A stretch of 19,659 bases of DNA from Candidatus Ventricola intestinavium (lineage in GTDB: Bacteria; Bacillota; Clostridia; Christensenellales; Aristaeellaceae): contig DVMG01000115.1 of assembly GCA_018715105.1 (NCBI GenBank), forward strand, positions 1 through 19,659. Direction: 5' to 3'. Position 1 is the first letter of the stretch, and every line of letters begins with the position of its first letter. Positions 7,771-14,513 of the stretch are shown in pieces. A model generated the notes under the pieces. That model was not told the DNA's origin and ran no database searches. It saw nothing but the letters and a program-made list of their open reading frames with translations. Made by a program: the position numbers and the translations under genes.

Positions 7771-8590
7771 AGCCCTCCATCCACCGCTGCATGATCCGGC
7801 ATTCCTCCTGCGCCATGCCGGGAAACACACCCTCGCGCAGGGCGCACAGGCTGTCGTCATGCTCGCGCAGCAGGGGCAGGATGTGCGCCCAATCCATGAT
7901 CCCCTGGCCAAGCGGGCGGTTTTCCCATTTGCCCTCGGCGCTGAAGACGCCGTCTTTGATGTGCAGCACCGCGATCCGGCCGCCAAAGCACGCCAGGCTG
8001 CGGCCGAGCATCTCGCGCTGAGCCTGAGGAGCCGTGGTTTCCGGGGTGATCAGATTGGCCAGATCCAATATCACGCGCAGATGGGGGCTGGGCACGTCGT
8101 CAAGAAGGCGCCGTGTCCGTTCCGGGGTGTTGAGCGTATGCAGAGCAACCGGCTCGATGCCCACAAATGCGCCGCAGGCCTCGGCCTCGCGCACGGCGGC
8201 CCGCGTAAAGCAAAGAAGGCGCGCATAGGCCGCATCCCGCTCGGATTCATCGGCGGTGAAATGCGTGGTTTCCGTGCCCACGCAGCCCGCTCCCAGGAGC
8301 ACACTGGCGCGCAGACAGGCGGCAAAGCGGGCCCTGGCGTCTTCAAACGCAGCGGGGTCGCTGTCGCTGGCGCTGACGTAACAGCCCATGACGGGCAGGG
8401 CGACGCCGTGCGCGGCAAACACACGGCGGATATGCCGGAGGGATTCCCGTGTCATGTATGCTTCCGCGGGAGGAGGAAAGGCCTTTGTAAAGGCAAGCTG
8501 TGTCGCGCAGAATCCCGCCTGCTGAATGGCTGTGGCCAGCCGTTCCGGCGGCAGCCGCCCGAAGTCATGTCCTCTCATGCCGATGATCAT
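7769..8590 (-). CDS. Sugar phosphate isomerase/epimerase-like TIM-barrel protein (AP_endonuc_2 fold)
   Basis: A 273-residue protein of the xylose isomerase-like TIM-barrel superfamily, whose members isomerise or epimerise sugars and related compounds, usually with a divalent metal. The four expected metal-site positions are visible: E146 (VGIEP), D176 (VILDLANL), H210 (AVLHIKDG) and E243 (LREGVFPG). It starts with MIIGMRGHDFG. There is no signal peptide. The start at 8590 is supported by AAGGAGGT (8598-8605), 7 nt upstream. It is transcribed divergently from deoC with about 200 nt between the start codons, which hints at a role in sugar or nucleoside metabolism, but the substrate is unknown; related proteins are often annotated only as sugar phosphate isomerase/epimerase. 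Confidence 0.82.
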   Translation of the reverse strand: MIIGMRGHDFGRLPPERLATAIQQAGFCATQLAFTKAFPPPAEAYMTRESLRHIRRVFAAHGVALPVMGCYVSASDSDPAAFEDARARFAACLRASVLLGAGCVGTETTHFTADESERDAAYARLLCFTRAAVREAEACGAFVGIEPVALHTLNTPERTRRLLDDVPSPHLRVILDLANLITPETTAPQAQREMLGRSLACFGGRIAVLHIKDGVFSAEGKWENRPLGQGIMDWAHILPLLREHDDSLCALREGVFPGMAQEECRIMQRWMEG

Positions 8591-8686
8591 CTGTGTGACC
8601 TCCTTCTCTATACACGGCATAGGGCTCGCCATTTAGGGCCAAAAGCCCGGTTTTCATGCGGTTCCCAAGCCGATCCAGTCCATCAA

Positions 8687-8715
8687 AGTATACGCCTAAA
8701 CAGGAAAAATGGAAA
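8687..8715 (-). promoter_or_regulatory. Candidate promoter of the isomerase-like gene
   Basis: On the minus strand, -35 TTTCCA (8715 to 8710; 4 of 6 consensus bases), a 17-nt spacer and -10 TATACT (8692 to 8687). This gives a leader of about 90 nt. Confidence 0.55.
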
Positions 8716-8734
8716 GCCTGAAAAAGGCCTCCCC

Positions 8735-8763
8735 TTGCCCCGCACCGCGCCATGCTGTATAAT
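8735..8763 (+). promoter_or_regulatory. Candidate promoter of deoC
   Basis: -35 TTGCCC (8735-8740), a 17-nt spacer and a perfect -10 TATAAT (8758-8763). The start would be near 8770, only about 17 nt before the deoC ATG and just ahead of its AGGAGG. It lies about 20 bp from the opposing isomerase promoter, so one regulator could affect both. Confidence 0.7.
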
Positions 8764-8786
8764 AAAAGAAAAAACAGGAGGCGTCT

Positions 8787-9461
8787 ATGGAGATCAAAAC
8801 CCTTTTGTCCACGGTCGACCACACGCTGCTCAAGCCCGAATCCACATGGGAGCAGATTCGTGAGATCTGCGAGGATGCCATGGCCTATCACACGGCAACG
8901 GTCTGCATTCCGGCCTGCTATGTGGCGGCCTGCAAAGCATACATGCAGGATCGGGCGGATAAAGTCGGCGTGTGCACGGTCATCGGGTTTCCCACCGGAT
9001 ATTCAACCACACAGGCGAAGGCCTTTGAGGCGGCCGACGCGGTCCAAAACGGCGCGGATGAGATCGATATGGTCATCAACATCGGGATGCTGCGCGATGG
9101 GCGTGACGCGGATGTGCTGGCCGAAATCAATGCGGTGAAGGCGGCCTGCGCGGGCCGCACGCTCAAGGTCATCATTGAGACATGCCTGCTCACCGAGGAA
9201 GAGAAGATCCGCATGTGCGACATCGTCTCCCGCTCGGATGCGGATTATATTAAGACATCCACCGGCTTTTCCACGGCCGGCGCAACCTTTGAGGATGTGG
9301 CGCTCATGAAGGCGCACATGGCGCCGGGAAAGGGCATCAAGGCGGCGGGCGGCATCGCTTCGCTGGAGGACGCGGAGCGCTTCCTTGAGCTGGGGGCGAC
9401 GCGGCTTGGCACAAGCCGCATCATCAAGCTGATCAAAAAGGAAGAGGCAACCGGTTATTGA
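8787..9461 (+). CDS. deoC: Deoxyribose-phosphate aldolase (DERA)
   Basis: Cleaves 2-deoxy-D-ribose 5-phosphate to glyceraldehyde 3-phosphate and acetaldehyde, the last step of deoxynucleoside catabolism. The 224-residue protein has the class I aldolase features: TVDHTLLKPE at the N-terminus, the Schiff-base lysine K156 in YIKTSTGF, the second lysine K185 in IKAAGGI and the catalytic aspartate D94 in EIDMVIN. Length matches bacterial DERA of the short type (about 220 residues). A good ribosome binding site (AGGAGG) precedes the ATG. No nucleoside phosphorylase, deoB or nucleoside transporter lies beside it; the nearest genes are the divergent isomerase-like gene and a HIT-family gene. Confidence 0.96.
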   Translation: MEIKTLLSTVDHTLLKPESTWEQIREICEDAMAYHTATVCIPACYVAACKAYMQDRADKVGVCTVIGFPTGYSTTQAKAFEAADAVQNGADEIDMVINIGMLRDGRDADVLAEINAVKAACAGRTLKVIIETCLLTEEEKIRMCDIVSRSDADYIKTSTGFSTAGATFEDVALMKAHMAPGKGIKAAGGIASLEDAERFLELGATRLGTSRIIKLIKKEEATGY

Positions 9462-9480
9462 GGATCCCTTTTGCACCGCT

Positions 9481-9536
9481 CCGGTCGCAGACGCTGGGCG
9501 GCAGGCTTTACGGCCTTTCGTCGGGGATGCGACCGG
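9481..9536 (+). other. Long stem-loop between deoC and the HIT gene
   Basis: CCGGTCGC (9481-9488) and GCGACCGG (9529-9536) are perfectly complementary. They enclose GACG/CGTC (9490-9493 with 9519-9522) and an inner GGC/GCC hairpin, so the whole 56-nt segment can fold into one elongated stem. The bases after it are CATCATTTGAGTTTT, not a clean T-tract. It may be a weak terminator or a structured 3' end of the deoC message. Confidence 0.45.
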
Positions 9537-9559
9537 CATCATTTGAGTTTTCATTGTGG

Positions 9560-9620
9560 AAAAGACAGACATCAAAAAGACAGATATAAATACAAAAAGG
9601 AAAGAGAAAAAGACAGGAGG
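9560..9620 (+). repeat. Purine-rich AAAGACAG repeats in the HIT gene leader
   Basis: AAAGACAG occurs at 9561-9568, 9576-9583 and 9609-9616. The first two are spaced 15 bp apart inside near-identical units (AAAAGACAGA followed by C or T, then AT), and the third merges with the AGGAGG ribosome binding site at 9615-9620. The tract is almost free of G/C structure and would keep the start site open. Confidence 0.6.
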
Positions 9621-9628
9621 AATGAACG

Positions 9629-10048
9629 ATGAAAGACACAAACTGTGGTTACTGCATGGGCGGAGAATTGCTTAGCGCATTCGGCATCCCGATTTGCGAG
9701 CTGAGCGTCAGTTCGCTGATTCTGTTTAAGGAGCAGAGCCACCCCGGCCGCTGCATCGTGGCTTATAAAGATCACGTCAGCGAAATTGTGAACATCAGCG
9801 AGGAAGAGCGCAATGCGTTTTTCGCCGATGTGGCGCGCGCAGCCAAGGCTATTCACGCGGCTTTTCACCCGGATAAGGTGAACTATGGCGCCTATGGCGA
9901 TACGGGCTGCCACCTTCACATGCATCTTGTGCCCAAGTATAAGGATGAATACGAGTGGGGCGGCGTATTTGCCATGAATCCCGGCAGGACGCTGCTCACC
10001 GACGGGCAGTATGCCGAAATGATCGAAAAGATCCGGGCAAACCTGTGA
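9629..10048 (+). CDS. HIT-family nucleotide hydrolase/transferase
   Basis: A 139-residue histidine-triad protein, expected to hydrolyse nucleoside phosphoramidates or dinucleotide-type substrates such as AMP-linked compounds. The triad HLHMHL (H95, H97, H99) followed by VP is clear. Near the N-terminus CGYC (C6, C9) resembles the zinc-binding cysteine pair found in many HIT proteins. The C-terminal part contains WGGVFAMNPGRTLLT, somewhat longer than the minimal HINT protein. AGGAGG at 9615-9620 sets the ATG at 9629; a nearer ATG at 9622 is in another frame and gives no sensible product. It follows deoC by 167 nt and precedes a strong terminator. Confidence 0.9.
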   Translation: MKDTNCGYCMGGELLSAFGIPICELSVSSLILFKEQSHPGRCIVAYKDHVSEIVNISEEERNAFFADVARAAKAIHAAFHPDKVNYGAYGDTGCHLHMHLVPKYKDEYEWGGVFAMNPGRTLLTDGQYAEMIEKIRANL

Positions 10049-10142
10049 CGGGAAAAGGCCCGCATGCCTTCCCGTGCAGGGACTCTTCTTGAGCGAGGGA
10101 AGGCCCGATGCGCAATGCGGCGCGCCAGAATGCGAAGGATCC

Positions 10143-10189
10143 AAAGCGTTATGTCCTTTTCCGGATGTGAAGAGGATGTAACGCTTTTT
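10143..10189 (+). terminator. Strong intrinsic terminator after the HIT gene
   Basis: AAAGCGTTA (10143-10151) pairs with TAACGCTTT (10179-10187). Inside it, beyond a TG/TG internal loop, TCCTTTTC (10154-10161) pairs with GAAGAGGA (10169-10176). TTTTT and then ATTTATTGTTTT follow. This separates deoC-HIT from the exporter operon. A small hairpin, CGGG...CCCG (10049-10073), also sits directly after the HIT stop. Confidence 0.85.
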
Positions 10190-10267
10190 ATTTATTGTTT
10201 TAAGGAACAACCTCTCCGACTGACCTTTCAAAAACAAAAGAAAGAGCGCTGAAGAATCGGCCGTTTG

Positions 10268-10299
10268 TTTACACTGCGTTTATAATCGCACGGTATAAT
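10268..10299 (+). promoter_or_regulatory. Tentative promoter of the ABC exporter operon
   Basis: A perfect -10 TATAAT lies at 10294-10299, with TTTACA at 10268-10273 as a possible -35, but the spacer is 20 nt, longer than ideal. Another TATAAT occurs at 10281-10286 without a good -35. The first gene starts 33 nt downstream, after AAGGAGG at 10317-10323. Confidence 0.45.
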
Positions 10300-10332
10300 G
10301 AGGAAGCTGTAAGATGAAGGAGGCGCACTTGC

Positions 10333-11202
10333 GTGAAAAAAAAGAAGAGAAAATGGATCAAGTGGATCGTCCTTGCGATCCTTGTGGCGGGCATCGCCGT
10401 GTGGCTGGGCGTTGTGTCGCAGAAAACGCAGTCTGCCGTGTATACGGAAGAGCCGGTTACAACGGGCGACCTGACCACGTATTACAATTTTGACGGTCTG
10501 GTCAAGGCGCCGCTCAGGCAGACGCTGACAGCGGCCGAAACGGATACCGTGCGCACGGTCTACGTGCAGCAAAACCAGCAGGTGGATCAGGGAACGCGGC
10601 TTTACCGCACGGAAAACGGAACCACCGTGGAGGCGGATATGGCCGGCGAGGTGACGGGGCTTTATATTGAAGAGGGAAGCGTCGTCAGCGCGGGCGATAA
10701 AACCGTGGAGATCATGGACCTGAGCCGCCTGACGGTGGAGTTGGATGTGGATGAATACGACATCGCCGCCGTCACGCCGGGCACCGAGGCGGAAATCACG
10801 GTGCTGGCGCTGGGCGATACGTTTACCGGCACGGTGACGGCGCTTGACAAGAACGGCACGGCGTCGGGAGATCTGTCCTACTACACGGCAACCCTGGATC
10901 TGCCGCAGAGCGAAGGCGTGTATCCCGGCATGCAGGTCAGCGCCAAGGTGCTTCGCGACCATGCGGAAAACGCGACGCTCATCAAGATGGATGCCATCCA
11001 GTTTGACGAGTACAACATGCCGTATGTCTACATGCGCGCATCCGATGGGAAGGATGTCGTGCAGGTGCCTGTGACCGTCGGCGTGAATGACGGCATTTAC
11101 TGCCAGATTACGGACGGACTGCGCGCCGGGGAGACCATTCTCAAGCCAAGCAGCGTGAGCGTCGCGCAGCTCCTGCAGCAGATGCGGGATGCGGGACGAT
11201 GA
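10333..11202 (+). CDS. Membrane-anchored efflux adaptor (MacA/YknX-like membrane fusion protein)
   Basis: A 289-residue adaptor of an ABC exporter. A lysine-rich N-terminus (KKKKRKWIK) precedes one membrane segment (about 9-28); the rest should lie outside the membrane. A lipoyl-like barrel-sandwich (about 50-127; QNQQVDQGTRLY and ADMAGEVTGLYIEEGSVV are its two halves) and a beta-barrel (about 131-208, ending YPGMQVSAKVL) are followed by a membrane-proximal domain. The two lipoyl halves are joined directly, with no long coiled-coil hairpin, so it lacks the arm that reaches TolC in Gram-negative MacA. It starts with GTG, 9 nt after AAGGAGG, and its stop overlaps the ATPase start by 4 nt (ATGA), so the pair is translationally coupled. 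Confidence 0.85.
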   Translation: MKKKKRKWIKWIVLAILVAGIAVWLGVVSQKTQSAVYTEEPVTTGDLTTYYNFDGLVKAPLRQTLTAAETDTVRTVYVQQNQQVDQGTRLYRTENGTTVEADMAGEVTGLYIEEGSVVSAGDKTVEIMDLSRLTVELDVDEYDIAAVTPGTEAEITVLALGDTFTGTVTALDKNGTASGDLSYYTATLDLPQSEGVYPGMQVSAKVLRDHAENATLIKMDAIQFDEYNMPYVYMRASDGKDVVQVPVTVGVNDGIYCQITDGLRAGETILKPSSVSVAQLLQQMRDAGR

Positions 11203-11906
11203 CCGGAGGGCGTATGGGCAATGATTTTTTCTCGATGCGCGGGATTGTGAAGCAATACCAGATGGGGGATGAAGTGCAGACCATCCTCAAGGGCATCGAT
11301 CTTGACATCCGGGAGGGAGAATTCCTCTCCATCCTCGGGCCGTCCGGCAGCGGCAAATCGACGCTGATGAACATCATCGGCTGCCTGGACACCCCCACGG
11401 CCGGGGAATACACGCTGCATGGCCGCGTGATCCGCGACCTGGATCAGAAGGAGCTCGCGCACATCCGAAGCCGGGAGATCGGCTTTATTTTCCAGCAGTT
11501 TCAGCTGCTTCCCAGGCTGGATGCGCTCAAAAATGTGGAGCTGCCGCTCGTATACGCGGGCGTGCCGCCCAAGGAGCGCACGCGCCGCGCGCAGGAGATG
11601 CTCGTGCGCGTGGGCCTCAAGGACAGAATGCACCACTATCAGAACCAGCTCTCCGGCGGCCAGCAGCAGCGCGTGGCCATTGCCCGCGCGCTGGCCACAA
11701 ACCCCACGCTTCTGCTGGCGGATGAGCCGACCGGCGCGCTGGATCAGGCGACGGGCGAGCAGGTGATGGGTCTCTTCCGCGAGCTGAACGCGGAAGGACG
11801 CACCATTATCATGATTACGCACGATCTGAAGATCGCGCGCCACGCGACGCGCATCGTCAACATTCTGGACGGTGTACTCACAGAAGGGGTGAGCGCGTTT
11901 GATTAA
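11199..11906 (+). CDS. ABC exporter ATPase (MacB/YknY/LolD-like)
   Basis: A 235-residue ATPase that would power the MacB-type permease encoded next. All nucleotide-binding motifs are intact: Walker A GPSGSGKS (47-54), Q-loop FQQFQLLPRLDALKNVELPL, signature LSGGQQQR (151-158), Walker B LLADEP with D175 and E176, and the H-loop in MITHD. The sequence GQQQRVAIARALATNPTLLLADEPTG is the style of the MacB/LolD/YknY group, which drives mechanotransmission-type exporters rather than importers. The start shown forms an ATGA overlap with the adaptor gene; an ATG at 11214 behind GGAGGG is an alternative, though its spacing is short. It overlaps the permease gene by 8 nt. Confidence 0.93.
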   Translation: MTGGRMGNDFFSMRGIVKQYQMGDEVQTILKGIDLDIREGEFLSILGPSGSGKSTLMNIIGCLDTPTAGEYTLHGRVIRDLDQKELAHIRSREIGFIFQQFQLLPRLDALKNVELPLVYAGVPPKERTRRAQEMLVRVGLKDRMHHYQNQLSGGQQQRVAIARALATNPTLLLADEPTGALDQATGEQVMGLFRELNAEGRTIIMITHDLKIARHATRIVNILDGVLTEGVSAFD

Positions 11907-13113
11907 GAAAAAATGGGATATGTTCATGGAAAACGTGAGCATGTCCGTGTCCAACATTGCGGGAAACAAAATGCGCACGTTTCTCACGACCCTGGGCATC
12001 ATCATTGGCGTGGGAGCGATCATTGCGCTGATGACCGTTGTGCAGGGGGCAACGGATACGATGAACGCCCAGTTTGACGCAATGGGGCTGGGCACGCTGC
12101 GCATCTCCGTCACGGGCACGGATATCAAACGCGGCCTGACGGACGCAAACCTTGAACAGCTGCTTGCCTGCGACCATGTGGCAGGCATTTCCCCTTCGCT
12201 CAACGCCACCGTGACAGCCAGGCGCGGGGATGCCTGGTCGGACAGGATCATGGTCAGCGGCAACAACGATGAGTATTTCAGGCATAACGCCGATCTGCTC
12301 GCCCGCGGGCGGGCCATCAACGCCCTGGATGTAAGCAGCCAGTCGCGCGTGTGCCTGGTCGATGGAGGGGCGGCCCGAACGCTGTTCTTCGGAGAAGACC
12401 CGATGGGGCAGACCCTCTATCTGGGCGGATTTGAATATACCGTCGTCGGCACGATCAACGAAGACGAAGATTCGAGCCTTTTTTCCCAGATTCTGCTGGG
12501 CGGCAACACGGACGGCACGGTCTATGTGCCGTATACGTCGGCCAAGAAGATGGCCGGCACGTCAACCGTGGACACGGTGGAGGTGTATGTCACCGATCCG
12601 GATGACACGGACGCCGCCGTAGAGGAGATGGAGGCGGTGCTGGACGCAATCTTCAATTACAAGGAGGATACCTATACCATCATCAACATGGAGTCGATGA
12701 CGGAGGCCATGAACCTGATGACGTCGATGATGATGTCCCTCCTTGTGGGCATCGCTTCCATTGCGCTGGTGGTTGGCGGCATTGGAATCATGAACATGAT
12801 GCTGGTAACCGTGACCGAGCGCACCACGGAGATCGGCCTGCGCAAGGCGCTTGGCGCGGAGCCCGGTCAGATTCAGATGCAGTTTTTGATCGAGGCGATC
12901 ATTCTTTCCCTGCTCGGCGGCGTCATTGGCGTTTTGGTGGGTGTGACGATCTCGTATGTCATCTGCGTGAACACGGACATCACGTTCTCGCTCAACACGT
13001 TTGCCATCGGGCTGGGCGTGAGCTTCTCCGCGGCGGTGGGCATCATATTTGGCTGGGCTCCCGCACGCAAGGCCAGCAACCTCAACCCCATCGACGCGCT
13101 GCGCAGCATGTGA
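11899..13113 (+). CDS. MacB-type ABC exporter permease (FtsX-like)
   Basis: A 404-residue permease with the MacB/FtsX topology: one N-terminal membrane segment (about 28-48, after NKMRTFLTTLGIIIG), a large extracellular domain (about 50-275, MacB_PCD) and three C-terminal segments (about 278-302, 330-354, 368-388). The cytoplasmic coupling loop TERTTEIGLRKALGA and the final WAPARKASNLNPIDALRSM are hallmark stretches. With the ATPase and adaptor it forms a YknXYZ-like system; relatives export antimicrobial peptides, macrolides, toxins or signalling peptides. The TTG start at 11899 overlaps the ATPase gene by 8 nt and follows AGGGGTGAG; ATGs at 11920 or 11926 are alternatives without good ribosome binding sites. 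The cargo is unknown. Confidence 0.92.
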   Translation: MIKKKWDMFMENVSMSVSNIAGNKMRTFLTTLGIIIGVGAIIALMTVVQGATDTMNAQFDAMGLGTLRISVTGTDIKRGLTDANLEQLLACDHVAGISPSLNATVTARRGDAWSDRIMVSGNNDEYFRHNADLLARGRAINALDVSSQSRVCLVDGGAARTLFFGEDPMGQTLYLGGFEYTVVGTINEDEDSSLFSQILLGGNTDGTVYVPYTSAKKMAGTSTVDTVEVYVTDPDDTDAAVEEMEAVLDAIFNYKEDTYTIINMESMTEAMNLMTSMMMSLLVGIASIALVVGGIGIMNMMLVTVTERTTEIGLRKALGAEPGQIQMQFLIEAIILSLLGGVIGVLVGVTISYVICVNTDITFSLNTFAIGLGVSFSAAVGIIFGWAPARKASNLNPIDALRSM

Positions 13114-13247
13114 CAGGAATGCGGCCTGCTCCATTCTCCTTTGCGGGGAAGGCGAAAGATCCGGTCAAAACGAAGGGCTGCCGGACAGGACTCTTTGGAA
13201 AAATACCCTTTAGAAAGAACATAGAAAGAACAGAAAGGAAGAAAGAT

Positions 13248-14315
13248 ATGAAAAGGACGGGAATCGCGCTGCTCGCGGCGCTGAGCCTGGCTCTGGCGGC
13301 CCAGGCCGCGGGAGCGGAAGAGGCGGTCAATTCCGTGGAGATCGACGGCGTGGTGGAAGCGGCCGCCGAACGAACCATCTTTGCGCCATACAGCGGTGTG
13401 GTGGGGGATTTTGACGTGTGCGAGGGCGACATCCTCGCGCAGGGAGAGCCCCTGTTCGCCATTCGCACGACCCCCGTATATGCGGATTTTGACGGAACCG
13501 TGACGGCTGTGTTTGCCCAGCCGGGGGACAGTGCCGCATCCGTGCAGGAGCGCTATCAGGCGCTGGCCTACATCGAACAGACTGTACGGTATACCGCTGA
13601 ATGCACGACCACCGGAGCAGACAGCGACAACGAAAACAGAATCATCCACGTGGGCGAGCCGGTCTATATCCGTTCCACAAGCAATCATGACCGCAAGGGC
13701 GAGGCGCGCATCACCGGCGTGAGCGGCAACTCTTACACGCTGGAGGTGCTCAGCGAAAAGAACATGCGCCTGAATGAATCCATCAAGGTCTACCGCGACG
13801 ATGACTTTGCCTCCGACAGCTGCATCGGCAGCGGACGGCTCTCGCGCGTGGATCCCAAACCGGTGACGGCGGAGGGATATGTGCTGGCCGTTCATGTGCG
13901 GGAAGGCCAGCAGGTGAGCCGGGGAGACCTGCTCTTTGAGATTGTGCCCGACCGGCTGGATGGGATGCAGGGCGGCGAGGGCAGCGTGCTCATGCCGGAG
14001 GATGGCGTGCTGCTGAGCCTTTCCGCCGTGCGCGGCGAACAGATCGCCAAGGATGCGCCCATGGCCACATACTGCCCGGCGGATGCGGTGAAGCTGGTCT
14101 GCGCGGTGGATGAAGACGAGCTTTCCGGCATCCACATCGGGGACGAGATGACGGTGACGCTGGATGCCTATGCCGGTGAGCCGATTCAGGCTACGGTGGT
14201 GAAGATTGCCGGGGCAAGCACAAAGGAGGACGGCGGCGCGGCGTTTGACGTGACCCTCGAACTGGAAACGAACGAGCACGTCCGCATTGGCATGAATGCG
14301 ACGGCGGTCAAATGA
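13248..14315 (+). CDS. Second, secreted adaptor-like protein with tandem lipoyl/barrel units
   Basis: A 355-residue secreted protein with a signal peptide (KRTGIALLAALSLALAAQ..., likely cleavage after AGA at about residue 23) and neither a lipobox cysteine nor a later membrane segment. Two lipoyl-like barrel-sandwich units are visible, each as two halves: VCEGDILAQGEPLFAI and YADFDGTVTAVFAQPGDS (about 46-96), then VREGQQVSRGDLLFEI and MPEDGVLLSLSAVRGEQI (about 196-257). A beta-barrel-like segment follows each (about 130-185 and 281-350). Such a doubled plan is unlike the single-unit adaptor at the head of the operon. The ATG follows a purine-rich AAAGGAAGAAAG. It lies 134 nt after the permease on the same strand, with no clear terminator between, so it is probably part of the exporter. 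The HlyD-like family call is firm; the role is inferred. Confidence 0.75.
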   Translation: MKRTGIALLAALSLALAAQAAGAEEAVNSVEIDGVVEAAAERTIFAPYSGVVGDFDVCEGDILAQGEPLFAIRTTPVYADFDGTVTAVFAQPGDSAASVQERYQALAYIEQTVRYTAECTTTGADSDNENRIIHVGEPVYIRSTSNHDRKGEARITGVSGNSYTLEVLSEKNMRLNESIKVYRDDDFASDSCIGSGRLSRVDPKPVTAEGYVLAVHVREGQQVSRGDLLFEIVPDRLDGMQGGEGSVLMPEDGVLLSLSAVRGEQIAKDAPMATYCPADAVKLVCAVDEDELSGIHIGDEMTVTLDAYAGEPIQATVVKIAGASTKEDGGAAFDVTLELETNEHVRIGMNATAVK

Positions 14316-14362
14316 GGGCTGAAGCGCAACATGTGAAAATGGAGCGGCTGTCCGAAAACGTG

Positions 14363-14386
14363 TTCCCTCCCGCAAAGGGGAGGGAA
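14363..14386 (+). other. Hairpin after the second adaptor
   Basis: TTCCCTCCC (14363-14371) and GGGAGGGAA (14378-14386) form a perfect 9-bp stem with loop GCAAAG. No T-tract follows on either strand, so it is not an intrinsic terminator by itself. Confidence 0.5.
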
Positions 14387-14461
14387 TAACGCCCTGATTT
14401 CGATAGAAAATAGAAAAAGGAAGGCTCTTTTGAGCGGGATCAATTTTATGCCGGGAAACTG

Positions 14462-14498
14462 CGGGGCATCCGCGTTTAAACGCGGATGCCCCGTTTTT
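14462..14498 (+). terminator. Perfect-palindrome terminator of the exporter operon
   Basis: GGGGCATCCGCG (14463-14474) and CGCGGATGCCCC (14481-14492) are perfectly complementary around TTTAAA, with an additional C-G pair outside, then TTTTT on the plus strand (14494-14498). On the minus strand only a short GCAGTTT follows, so it may terminate the convergent yhaM transcript less efficiently. Confidence 0.88.
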
Positions 14499-14513
14499 CT
14501 GTAAGGAGGATCG

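Noticed and set aside
7733..8863. Long plus-strand open frame opposite the isomerase-like gene
   Set aside because: The minus strand encodes a clear TIM-barrel protein with a full metal site and a strong ribosome binding site; the plus frame has low-complexity shadow composition.
10064..10252. Small open frame of 62 codons after the HIT gene
   Set aside because: It runs through a strong intrinsic terminator and has no ribosome binding site or recognisable product.
12873..14375. Long open antisense frame of about 500 codons opposite the permease end and second adaptor
   Set aside because: It is rich in H, R and A, has no recognisable domain or ribosome binding site, and lies opposite two well-supported genes; a typical shadow in GC-rich coding DNA. 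The same holds for antisense frames at 1750-2718, 3772-5106, 4784-6223, 15783-17039 and 17014-18753.
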